A model generated the notes under the pieces. The model was not told the DNA's origin and searched no databases. It saw only the letters and a program-made list of their open reading frames with translations. Below are positions 23,222 to 30,878 of a stretch of 32,517 bases of DNA, piece by piece. Each line of letters opens with the position of its first letter. The first letter of the stretch is position 1. A program made the position numbers and the translations under genes. The stretch covers positions 1-32,517 of the forward strand of contig CAZONC010000005.1 in NCBI GenBank assembly GCA_964581305.1. The letters are read 5' to 3'. This DNA is from CAZONC01 sp964581305. GTDB lineage: Archaea > Aenigmatarchaeota > Aenigmatarchaeia > CG10238-14 > SCSR01.

Positions 23222-24382
23222 TTAAATTTTTTGTTTAGTTAGTACATTCTCAATTCTATCCATTGCTTCATCAATTTTTTCATAGGCTGTGGCATAACTT
23301 AACCGTACAAATCCTTCACCATATTTTCCAAATTCTGTTCCAGGTATTACAATTACTTTTGCTCTATCTAGCAGAAATTGTGTAAATTGTTCAGAATTCA
23401 TTCCAAATTTGCTAATATTCGGAAAGACATAGAATGCACCTTTTGGTTTTTGGCAATGTATATCTGGTATTGCTTTCAGTCTTTTTAGTATAAGTTTTCT
23501 CCTTCTATCATATTCTCTTCGCATATATTCAACATGTTTTTTTGACTTTAGTGCTTCGACTGCCGCCAACTGTGAAAATGGGGAGGGAGAAAGTGTGGTG
23601 CAAATTTTGTATTCTTTCATTTCTTTAATTATATTAGATGGTGCAACAGCATATCCAACCCTAAAGCCGCACATTGCAAAAGTTTTTGAAAAAGTTTGGG
23701 TTGTAATAACATAATCTTTCATTCCATTTAAACTAGCCAGGCTTATATGTTTTGCACCATCATAAACAAGTTTTTCATATGCTTCATCAACAAGTGCATA
23801 GATATCATTTTCCACAATTATATCTGCAATTTCCTCCAAAACTTTTCGACTTAGTACAGTTCCGGTAGGATTGGATGGTGTATTGATTATTAGCAGTTTT
23901 GTTTTTCTGTTTATAATTTCCTTCAATCTTTCAGGATGAATTTCAAAATTATCTTCCTCCTTCAACTGAAGTGGAATTGCTTTACCACCCAAAAATTCAA
24001 CTATTGGCTTATAGGCAATATATCCTGGATCTGGAACTATTATTTCATCGCCAGGATCGATTAACGTTGCGCATGCAAGAAAAATTGCTTCCTTTGAACC
24101 AACAGTAATTATTATTTCATCTTTTGTCACATCAATTTTGTTTTCTTTTTTTAGTTTTTTTGTTAGTGCCTCCAGAAGTTCAATTTTTCCTTGCAATGGC
24201 GAATAGTGTGTATAGCCTTTATCTAAGAATTTTTTGGCTGCAGCAATAACTTTTTTAGGTGCAGGAAAATCTGGCTCGCCAGCACCCAAAGAGATTATTT
24301 CTGGTTTTTGTTCAAGAATTCGTAAACTTTCTTCAATCCGACTTATTCCTATAACTTTAGTTCGTTCAGCAAGTTTACGCAT
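23222..24382 (-). CDS. class I aminotransferase (aspartate/aromatic type)
   Basis: 386 residues, the standard length of fold-type I subgroup I aminotransferases. Seen: LGAGEPDFP (about 33-40), YTHYSPLQG, the NTPSNPTGT substrate loop (about 168-176), DEAYE, the PLP Lys233 in TFSKTFAMCGFRVGYA, and the C-terminal Arg in FVRLSYA. Substrate cannot be fixed from sequence; aspartate, aromatic amino acids or alanine are candidates. It is divergent from the acyl-CoA synthetase gene, 28 bp away, and the two may share a control region. Confidence 0.92.
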   Translation of the reverse strand: MRKLAERTKVIGISRIEESLRILEQKPEIISLGAGEPDFPAPKKVIAAAKKFLDKGYTHYSPLQGKIELLEALTKKLKKENKIDVTKDEIIITVGSKEAIFLACATLIDPGDEIIVPDPGYIAYKPIVEFLGGKAIPLQLKEEDNFEIHPERLKEIINRKTKLLIINTPSNPTGTVLSRKVLEEIADIIVENDIYALVDEAYEKLVYDGAKHISLASLNGMKDYVITTQTFSKTFAMCGFRVGYAVAPSNIIKEMKEYKICTTLSPSPFSQLAAVEALKSKKHVEYMRREYDRRRKLILKRLKAIPDIHCQKPKGAFYVFPNISKFGMNSEQFTQFLLDRAKVIVIPGTEFGKYGEGFVRLSYATAYEKIDEAMDRIENVLTKQKI

Positions 24383-24410
24383 AATAATAATTATTTACTG
24401 AATATTAATT

Positions 24411-25775
24411 ATGTCTCTTGATAATTTTTTTAATCCAAAATCGGTAGCTATTATTGGTGCAAGCCACACGCCCGGCAAAGTCGGTTACGAGATTCTAAAA
24501 AATTTTGTTAAAGGCGGCTATAGTGGAAAGGTTTTTGCCATAAATCCCGATACAACGCCAATTTTGGGCCAAAAGGTATATCCTTCTATTAAAGATGTTC
24601 CAGAGAAAATCGATTTGGCAGTGATCGCCGTTCCGGCAAAAACTGTTCCACAAATTTTAAAAGAATGTGTGGAGAAAAAAGTGAAAAATTTGGTAATAAT
24701 TTCGTCTGGATTTTCTGAGATCGGATCAAAGGGTAAAAAGTTGGAAGAAAAATGTAAAAAAATTGTGGCTGGAAAGGCAAGGGTAATTGGTCCAAATGTT
24801 ATAGGAATATATGATAGTACCACAAAAGTTGATACAATATTTCTTCCTTTAGAGAGAATGGCAAGACCGAAGGAAGGTCAAATCGCATTTATCTCCCAAT
24901 CTGGTGCTGTGGGTTCGACAATTTTAGATTGGTTGGCAGAGGCACAAATAGGTATTTCCAAATTCATTTCTTACGGTAATGCAATGGATGTTAATGAATG
25001 CGATCTAATTGAATATCTGGCAAATGATCCAAAAACAAAGGTTATTACCATATTTTTGGAAGGTACGAGGGATGGAAAAAGGTTTATGAAAATAGTGAAA
25101 AAAGTTAGTAGGAGAAAACCAATAATTGTTCTTAAAGGTGGAAAGACGGATATAGGTGCAAGAGCTGTATTAACACATACAAGCTCAATGGCAGGTTCGT
25201 CAAAAATATATTCTTCTGTTTTTAAGCAAACAGGTGCAATCGAAGCAGCAAATTGGGAGGAACTTTTCGATTTTGCAAAGGCATTTACTCAGCCATTACC
25301 AAAAGGACGAAAAGTAGTAATAATTACAAATGGTGGCGGCTTTGGTGTTCTAGCTGCCGATGAAGTTGCAAGAGAGGGTCTACAATTACCCGAGCCACCG
25401 CACAATTTAAAGATTTTTTTAAAAAAATTCCTTCCTGAGTATGTGAGTTTAAATAATCCAATCGACTTGATGGGGGATGCAACAAAAGAGCGCTATCAAA
25501 TTGCACTGCAAGCATGTTTGAAATCCAAATATCATGCAGCAATTGTAATTGTTTTATTCCAAGTACCAACTTTGGACCCAAAGGTCGTTGATGTTATAAT
25601 TGAAATGAAAAAATATGGTAAACCAATTTTATGCTGCGCGAGTGGTGGGAAATTTACTTCTAAGTACACAAAAATTTTGGAAAGTAATGGTATACCAGTT
25701 TATCCAACCCCAGAACGGGCAGTTCGGGCATTAGGTGCACTTGTGCGATATAGCGAGTGGCTGGCAAAAGCATAG
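24411..25775 (+). CDS. acdA: acetyl/acyl-CoA synthetase (ADP-forming) alpha subunit
   Basis: 454 residues, as in the two-subunit archaeal enzymes. It holds the CoA-binding Rossmann domain (VAIIGASHTPGKVGYEILKN), the succinyl-CoA-synthetase-like domains 2 and 5, and the phosphorylated His256 in VLTHTSSMAGS. The beta (ATP-grasp) subunit is not next to it, so it must be encoded elsewhere. The enzyme turns acetyl- or acyl-CoA plus ADP and phosphate into acid, CoA and ATP, an energy-saving step of fermenting archaea. Pairing with an aminotransferase suggests amino-acid fermentation, but this is inferred. Confidence 0.92.
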   Translation: MSLDNFFNPKSVAIIGASHTPGKVGYEILKNFVKGGYSGKVFAINPDTTPILGQKVYPSIKDVPEKIDLAVIAVPAKTVPQILKECVEKKVKNLVIISSGFSEIGSKGKKLEEKCKKIVAGKARVIGPNVIGIYDSTTKVDTIFLPLERMARPKEGQIAFISQSGAVGSTILDWLAEAQIGISKFISYGNAMDVNECDLIEYLANDPKTKVITIFLEGTRDGKRFMKIVKKVSRRKPIIVLKGGKTDIGARAVLTHTSSMAGSSKIYSSVFKQTGAIEAANWEELFDFAKAFTQPLPKGRKVVIITNGGGFGVLAADEVAREGLQLPEPPHNLKIFLKKFLPEYVSLNNPIDLMGDATKERYQIALQACLKSKYHAAIVIVLFQVPTLDPKVVDVIIEMKKYGKPILCCASGGKFTSKYTKILESNGIPVYPTPERAVRALGALVRYSEWLAKA

Positions 25776-25785
25776 ATTTATATAC
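25776..25785 (+). promoter_or_regulatory. TATA-like box for the acidic microprotein
   Basis: ATTTATATAC, 33-42 bp before ATG 25818, placed for a short leader that would include the TTAGGTGA ribosome-binding-like sequence at 25804. Confidence 0.45.
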
Positions 25786-25817
25786 TCTTATGATATTTAA
25801 GTATTAGGTGAAAATAA

Positions 25818-25901
25818 ATGGATCCAGAGGAAGAAGAGGATACATTTGAAGATATAGAGGAACTGGAGTCAGAGGAAGAAGAAGAATTTGAAGAAGAATA
25901 A
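25818..25901 (+). CDS. 27-residue hyperacidic microprotein
   Basis: ATG 25818 to TAA 25901. Composition is extreme: 16 Glu and 3 Asp in 27 residues, no basic residue, with two Phe and single Leu and Ile spaced between acid blocks (MDPEEEED, EELESEEEEEF). It has its own TATA-like box, a GGTGA Shine-Dalgarno-like element 8 bases upstream and a T-rich tract after the stop, which argue for a real transcript. No family recognised; such sequences can be histone-chaperone-like, DNA mimics or ribosomal tails, but none is shown here. The following gene is convergent. Confidence 0.5.
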   Translation: MDPEEEEDTFEDIEELESEEEEEFEEE

Positions 25902-25902
25902 T

Positions 25903-25920
25903 TTTTTTTCTTTCTATTTT
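25903..25920 (+). terminator. T-rich terminator after the microprotein
   Basis: TTTTTTTTCTTTCTATTT directly after the stop, before the convergent glutamate-synthase-like gene. Confidence 0.45.
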
Positions 25921-27111
25921 TTAAATCAAATCTACACCTACAATTTTTGCAGTATTTATGTCTAGAGCGCGAAGATCGCTTTTACTTAGCTCATGGATAT
26001 CTTTTTTTCCGCATGCAGCAGCAATCATTTTAATTTCTTCCACGCAGGCATTAACAAAATTAACAAGGTGTTCCGTGGCCTTAGGATCGAATTTTTTTCT
26101 TAGATTTGGATCTTGTGTTGCAATTCCAACAGGACATTTGCCTAAATGACATTGCTTGCAATAAATGCAACCCATTGCTACGAGCAAAGAAGTTGCCATA
26201 TAGATGCCATCTGCACCAAGTGCTAGTGCTTTCGCCACATCAGCACCACTATTAAGTCCACCACCAATTATTAGCTCCTGTTTCGCTTTTAATTTATCTA
26301 AAATTTTTCTTGCTCTCACAAGTGCAGCTAAAGTTGGAAGACCAACATTATCTTTTAAGGCTAATGGTGCAGCGCCAGTGCCACCGCCAAATCCATCTAT
26401 TGCAACAACATCAGGATCTGCTTTTATTATAAGTGGTAGATCTTTTTCCAGATTTCCAGCACCAACTTTAACTATAATCGGACCTTTGTTAAATTCTCTC
26501 AGCCATTCTATTTTTTTTGCCAGATCCTTTTCGTTTTTTATATCTGGGTGGCAAGCAGGTGAATGTACATCCGATTTTGGCGGAAAAGAAATTTTTCTTA
26601 TTTTTGCGATTTCCTCTGTAACTTTTTCTTTTGGCAACATACCACCAGCACCTACTTTTGCACCTTGTCCAATTTTTATTTCAATTGCATCTGCTTTTTT
26701 TAAATAATTTTCATCAACACCAAATCGTCCACTTGCATATTGAGCAATAAGTAATTGTGCGTTTGCTCTTTCTTCAGGAAGCATGCCACCTTCTCCTGTG
26801 TTTGTTGCAGTGCCAAGCAAAGAAGATGCTTTTGCAAGTGCAATTTTTGCTTCTTTACTTATTGCACCAAAACTCATTGCAGAAAATAAAATTGGAATTT
26901 TAAGTTTTAGCGGTTTTTGCGCAGTCCTTCCTATTATCGTTTCTGTTTTTATATTTTCTCTATAATAGTCAATGGGCAATTTAAAAAGTTGTGAAGGAAT
27001 GAAAAGTAAATTGTGAAAAGATATTTTGTCCCAAAAAACCGTTCGCCCACCAGATATTATGGGTTTTCCAGAGAGCGCTTTTTCTTTTATTTCTTTTATC
27101 CAATCTTCCAT
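25921..27111 (-). CDS. glutamate synthase-type FMN protein (stand-alone GltB central domain)
   Basis: 396 residues corresponding to the FMN-binding domain of glutamate synthase large subunit, as found stand-alone in archaea. Seen: PILFSAMSFGAISKEAK, NTGEGGM, IKIGQGAKVGAGG, GFGGGTGAAP, IGGGLNSGADVAKALALGAD, and 3Fe-4S cysteines Cys315, Cys321 and Cys326 (GCIYCKQCHLGKCPVG) with the spacing of GltS. It could make glutamate from 2-oxoglutarate and ammonia with partner subunits; neither the amidotransferase domain nor the small subunit is next to it. An alternative oxidoreductase role is possible. Confidence 0.88.
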   Translation of the reverse strand: MEDWIKEIKEKALSGKPIISGGRTVFWDKISFHNLLFIPSQLFKLPIDYYRENIKTETIIGRTAQKPLKLKIPILFSAMSFGAISKEAKIALAKASSLLGTATNTGEGGMLPEERANAQLLIAQYASGRFGVDENYLKKADAIEIKIGQGAKVGAGGMLPKEKVTEEIAKIRKISFPPKSDVHSPACHPDIKNEKDLAKKIEWLREFNKGPIIVKVGAGNLEKDLPLIIKADPDVVAIDGFGGGTGAAPLALKDNVGLPTLAALVRARKILDKLKAKQELIIGGGLNSGADVAKALALGADGIYMATSLLVAMGCIYCKQCHLGKCPVGIATQDPNLRKKFDPKATEHLVNFVNACVEEIKMIAAACGKKDIHELSKSDLRALDINTAKIVGVDLI

Positions 27112-27145
27112 TTTTCTCTTATAAATATTATTCTAAATATTACAT

Positions 27146-27730
27146 ATGTTTTCTTTGGAAGATGGAAGGCAGTTAGTGGGTTTAGCTCGAAGAGCAGTAG
27201 AAAAATATTTTGAAAAAGGAAAGCTGGAAATTGAGGAAACAAAATTTAGAGAAAAAAGAGGAGTTTTTACAAGCATACATACATATCCTGAAAGAATATT
27301 AAGAGGGTGTATAGGATATCCCTATCCAGAATTTCAGTTGGGCGAAGGTGTTCAAAGATCTGCCTTTTGTGCTGCATTCCAAGATCCAAGATTTGAGCCG
27401 CTGAAAAAGGAGGAACTAGATAATGTAATATTCGAGATTTCCATATTAACAAAACCTCAATTAATTTCTGTTCGCGATCCAGAAGAATATAGAAAAAAAA
27501 TCAAAATAGGAAAAGATGGTGTACTTTTAGTTTTTGGCTCATACTCTTCGCTTTTATTACCTCAAGTTGCAATTGAGTTTGGCTGGGATGTAGAAACATT
27601 TTTATCAAATCTTTGTCTTAAAGCCGGACTACCAGCAGTTGCATGGAAATTCAAAGAGGTAAAAATATATCGGTTTCAGGCTCAAATTTTTTCTGAAAAA
27701 AGGCCAAAAGGAGAAATTGTGGAACTTTAG
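27146..27730 (+). CDS. AMMECR1 domain protein
   Basis: 194 residues with the family hallmark LRGCIG at residues 52-57, preceded by GVFTSIHTYPER and followed by FCAAFQDPRFEPL and EISILTKPQLI. The fold is conserved in all domains but the biochemical role is unknown. It is divergent from the glutamate-synthase-like gene (34 bp) and overlaps the convergent flavin-reductase gene by 4 bp. Confidence 0.95.
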   Translation: MFSLEDGRQLVGLARRAVEKYFEKGKLEIEETKFREKRGVFTSIHTYPERILRGCIGYPYPEFQLGEGVQRSAFCAAFQDPRFEPLKKEELDNVIFEISILTKPQLISVRDPEEYRKKIKIGKDGVLLVFGSYSSLLLPQVAIEFGWDVETFLSNLCLKAGLPAVAWKFKEVKIYRFQAQIFSEKRPKGEIVEL

Positions 27731-28278
27731 TCATATCTTTTGTATTTCACAACTTTAAAATCGACCGCAAATTTGTTTTTCTGTATGTGAAGTAATGGAT
27801 TTACTTTTTCAAAATCAATTTCACCTTCACTTATAACATCATCTTTTGCTTCAGCGCAAACAACTTCTGCGAATATAATAACATGATCACCCATCTTTTT
27901 TTCTTCCAAAAATTTACATTCAAGCCACAAAACACCTTCCTTTACCCTCGGCACCCTTATTCTTTCTGAGGAATACCAGTGCAGTCCAACTATATCTAGT
28001 TTATTTATTCCAGGCGGATAGGGTGCTGCACATCTTAGTATCTGTTCAGCATATTTTTTGCTAAGAACATTTATAACAAATTCCTTTGTTTCGATTATAT
28101 TTTGATAAGTATGGCGCACAGGTCGAATTGATAGCATTATTATAGGTGGATCAAAGGAAATCGGGCAGACAAAAGAAATGGGTGCAGCATTGATAGCTTT
28201 AGCTTTGTTCATAGTTGTAACTAATACAACGAGTCTTGGTGATAGCACAGAAAATGCTTTTTTTAAATCTATTTTCAC
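27727..28278 (-). CDS. flavin reductase-like FMN-binding protein
   Basis: 183 residues of the split-barrel FMN-binding family. Seen: AINAAPISFVCPISFDPPIIMLSI near the N-terminus, HTYQNIIETKEFVINV, and a C-terminal VNPLLHIQKNKFAVDF. Such proteins bind FMN and may reduce it with NAD(P)H for partner oxidases or oxygenases, or serve as flavoredoxin; the partner is unknown. Confidence 0.85.
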   Translation of the reverse strand: MKIDLKKAFSVLSPRLVVLVTTMNKAKAINAAPISFVCPISFDPPIIMLSIRPVRHTYQNIIETKEFVINVLSKKYAEQILRCAAPYPPGINKLDIVGLHWYSSERIRVPRVKEGVLWLECKFLEEKKMGDHVIIFAEVVCAEAKDDVISEGEIDFEKVNPLLHIQKNKFAVDFKVVKYKRYD

Positions 28279-28394
28279 ATTTCTTTTTTGTTTTGTAAAG
28301 ATAAAAAACTATGTTATCACTTAAAAATAGTTATATTAATAAATAGAATTAATTCTTTAAATAAGTTTCGATTTCAATCTAAATTTAGATAAAT

Positions 28395-28673
28395 ATGTTA
28401 GAAGGGCTTATTGGAGTAGGAATAGCGCTTCTACTAGGAGTTGCACTAGCTGAATATGCAAAAATGAGATCAAGAGCAGAAAAAGGCTTTTCAGTGCTGG
28501 CAGTAGCAGGAGTAATACTCCTTTTTGCAGGAGTATGCGGTGCAGCGACAAACCTTGCAGGATATGTTGGTACATCATGGAGCCTAGTTGTTGCATTGTT
28601 TGAAGTCATAGGATGGGTACTATCACTTGTAGGAACAGTATATGTTGCATATGAAGCGCTAATAGAGAAATAA
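28395..28673 (+). CDS. small three-helix membrane protein, unknown
   Basis: 92 residues, Ala/Gly/Val-rich, with three hydrophobic helices (about 3-20, 33-55 and 63-86) and one basic stretch KMRSRAEKG between helices 1 and 2. The start is an ATG after an AT-rich stretch (TAAATTTAGATAAAT) with no ribosome-binding-like sequence, suggesting a leaderless transcript. A long T-rich terminator follows. The 116 bp upstream hold only the flavin-reductase start region. No family recognised. Confidence 0.65.
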   Translation: MLEGLIGVGIALLLGVALAEYAKMRSRAEKGFSVLAVAGVILLFAGVCGAATNLAGYVGTSWSLVVALFEVIGWVLSLVGTVYVAYEALIEK

Positions 28674-28677
28674 GTAC

Positions 28678-28702
28678 CTACTTTTTCTTTTTTCTTTTTT
28701 TG
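28678..28702 (+). terminator. T-rich terminator
   Basis: CTACTTTTTCTTTTTTCTTT and further T residues directly after the stop of the small membrane-protein gene. Confidence 0.45.
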
Positions 28703-28744
28703 TAAAACAACTTATGAAATTGTTTTTTAGAATAAACTTTTCGA

Positions 28745-28859
28745 TGCAGGGGGTGGGATTTGAACCCACGAAGGCACTAAGCCAACAGGTCTTGAGCTTC
28801 GACATCATTGATCAGTGCTCAATGATCTGTCGCCTTTGACCAGACTTGGCTACCCCTGC
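28745..28859 (-). tRNA. tRNA-Leu (CAA) with intron at 30/31
   Basis: Class II tRNA, 115 nt precursor, 86 nt after splicing. Acceptor GCAGGGG/CCCCTGC, discriminator A; D-arm GCC...GGC; anticodon stem ACAGG/CCTGT, formed only after splicing, with loop CTCAAGA (anticodon CAA); long variable arm; T-arm GTGGG-TTCAAAT-CCCAC. Confidence 0.93.
28798..28826 (-). other. tRNA-Leu intron, 29 nt at 30/31
   Basis: Begins ATCATTGAGC and ends ATGTCGAA. The central helix CGAC/GTCG is perfect; bulges are AG|A and AA|G, cut after the second base. Inner helix TCATTGA/TCAATGA is 7 bp. The outer helix is weak (two pairs), so the BHB is relaxed. Confidence 0.82.
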
Positions 28860-28891
28860 GCTTAATAAATAGTTTTTATTTTTTAAACATT

Positions 28892-30295
28892 TTATTTTAT
28901 CCATTTTTTCGGAACATATTTAAGACAGCAGTAATCACCATTCGTACATGATGTACATAGTTCATTTAAAGGCAGTCCTATTGCACATAGACCTTCTATA
29001 GTATTATAACCTACAAACTCTATCCCAAGTGCAGAGGCAACCGCTCTATTTATGTAATCTATATCAGCTTCATCCTTACAAACTCTATATGCAAACAACT
29101 CATTCCGATCAGGAAAGTCAATTCCTGCATAGCATGGATATCTTATTGGCGGAAATGTACTAAGTAGAGATATTTTTTTTGCACCACAATTTTTTAATTT
29201 ATTAACAATTATTCTTGAGCTCGTTCCTCTTACTATGCTATCATCCACAAGAATTACATTCTTTCCATTTACCACATCTTTTACAATACGAATGTTCTTA
29301 ACTATTTCTTCCCTCTGTTTTTGCGCCGGCTCGATAAAACTTCTTATCGATCTTTTGTATCTATCTTTTAGCAGTCCCTCCTCAAATGGAATGCCTGACC
29401 GCTCTGCATAACCTTTGGCAGCAGGCCTTGCAGAATCCGGAACAGGAATTACCACATCTCCATCAATATTGTATTTCCTTGCCAATTCATCACCAATGTT
29501 TTTTCGTGCGCGATAAACATTTATTCGCTCAAGATATGAAGTTGGATGTGCAAAATATGTATATTCAAAGGGGCAATGAGCATGACGTTCCTCTTCTGCA
29601 AATGTATAACATGAAAAGCCATTTTTGTTTATTCTAACCAATTCCCCAGGTCTTACGTCCCTTATTAATTTAGCATCAACTGCATCCAGCGCACAGCTTT
29701 CTGAAGCTATGATGTACGTATCACTTTCACTTTGATATCCAAGACAAAGGGGTCTAAACCCAACACCATCTCTTACAGCCAAAAGCTCACCATCTTTGGT
29801 TAAAATGGTCATGGAATACGAGCCACTCAACTCTTTACTTAAAATTTCAAAAGAGCTTAGCCAATCGCCATTGTCATCGTAAAGCTGCTTAAGTCGTATA
29901 CCAATAAGTTGTGTATCGGTTAATTCTGAAACAACGTTCCTTTCAGAAACCTTTTTTGCAATTTCATCAACATTTGCTATTGTGCCGTTATGGGAAATTG
30001 CAAAAGAGCCTTTTATATCAATCGGATGTGCATTTTCTATGGAAGTTGATCCTTTTGTCGAATATCGAGTATGAGCTATACCAACATTTCCTTCCATTTT
30101 TTCTAAATAAGAAATGTCTAACGGATTTTCTAATATCAGTCCAAGCCGCTTAAATATCTCATAACCATGTACTGCAATTCCCCAGGACTCCTGTCCACGA
30201 TGTTGCAAACTTTCTAAACATTTAACTAAAGTAGGAACTATATTAGAATCGCTAAAGGAATAGACACCAACAACACCACATTTCTCTTTTATCAC
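28892..30295 (-). CDS. purF: amidophosphoribosyltransferase
   Basis: 467 residues. MIKEK is followed by Cys6, the Ntn nucleophile exposed after propeptide removal (CGVVGVY). Glutaminase residues HRGQESWG, THTRYST-like AHTRYSTKG and SHNGTI are present. The phosphoribosyltransferase PRPP loop is VILVDDSIVRGTS (about 347-359). Cys241, Cys388, Cys447 and Cys450 match the 4Fe-4S ligands of the Bacillus-type enzyme. It makes phosphoribosylamine from PRPP and glutamine, the first step of purine synthesis. No other pur gene is nearby. Confidence 0.96.
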   Translation of the reverse strand: MIKEKCGVVGVYSFSDSNIVPTLVKCLESLQHRGQESWGIAVHGYEIFKRLGLILENPLDISYLEKMEGNVGIAHTRYSTKGSTSIENAHPIDIKGSFAISHNGTIANVDEIAKKVSERNVVSELTDTQLIGIRLKQLYDDNGDWLSSFEILSKELSGSYSMTILTKDGELLAVRDGVGFRPLCLGYQSESDTYIIASESCALDAVDAKLIRDVRPGELVRINKNGFSCYTFAEEERHAHCPFEYTYFAHPTSYLERINVYRARKNIGDELARKYNIDGDVVIPVPDSARPAAKGYAERSGIPFEEGLLKDRYKRSIRSFIEPAQKQREEIVKNIRIVKDVVNGKNVILVDDSIVRGTSSRIIVNKLKNCGAKKISLLSTFPPIRYPCYAGIDFPDRNELFAYRVCKDEADIDYINRAVASALGIEFVGYNTIEGLCAIGLPLNELCTSCTNGDYCCLKYVPKKWIK

Positions 30296-30327
30296 ATCCT
30301 AATATAGATTTAAAAAATTTAAATTTT

Positions 30328-30819
30328 TTAAACTGCGTATTTTTCCAATTCAGATTGTAGATCTTTTATTTTTTTATCCAAGTTCGACAGAGTTGTCTGC
30401 AGCTCTGTTATGTCGCGATATTCCTCTGTCTTTTCTTCAAATCCTTCTGGCCTTAGAAATTCAGAATCCAACTCTTTCAACTTCTTCTCCACCTTTTCCA
30501 CAGTCATTTGAATCATTTTTAAATTATCTGCTCTTAGTTTTTCCAGTTCAGCCAAAACAGCAAAATTATTTCTTATCATTCCCATTGTATTTTTCAGATA
30601 TTCCATTATTTCCAAAATTTGTTTATATCTTTCCAATTTAATGAAAAGAGGTGCAAATGTCGGTTTGGACTCTTTTGCTTCTGTTTTTACCTCCTCTTTT
30701 TTGCTCTCAACAGCTTCACTTTTCGATTGTTCGTGAACAGTTTCAGGACGGACAATAAATTGGGGCACAGGCAGAAAATTTTCTCTCTTTTCCTCTTTTT
30801 TCTTTCCAAAAACCAACAT
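30328..30819 (-). CDS. coiled-coil protein, unknown
   Basis: 163 residues: a basic N-terminus (MLVFGKKKEEKREN), a charged low-complexity segment (about 30-52, KSEAVESKKEEVKTEAKES), then heptad-rich coiled coil (about 58-163) with FAPLFIKLERYKQILEIMEY and LQTTLSNLDKKIKDLQSELE. Probably cytoplasmic and oligomeric. It could be a structural or chromosome/envelope-linked factor, but nothing specific is visible. Divergent from the beta-helix gene by 59 bp. Confidence 0.7.
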   Translation of the reverse strand: MLVFGKKKEEKRENFLPVPQFIVRPETVHEQSKSEAVESKKEEVKTEAKESKPTFAPLFIKLERYKQILEIMEYLKNTMGMIRNNFAVLAELEKLRADNLKMIQMTVEKVEKKLKELDSEFLRPEGFEEKTEEYRDITELQTTLSNLDKKIKDLQSELEKYAV

Positions 30820-30878
30820 GCTCTCTAAGTATAATTTTATTTTAAATAATAAATTCTTTAAAAACTGGAAAAAAATAT

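Noticed and set aside
28395..28609. Minus-strand frames opposite the small three-helix protein.
   Set aside because: Low-complexity antisense of Ala/Gly-rich codons; the plus frame has membrane helices and a terminator.
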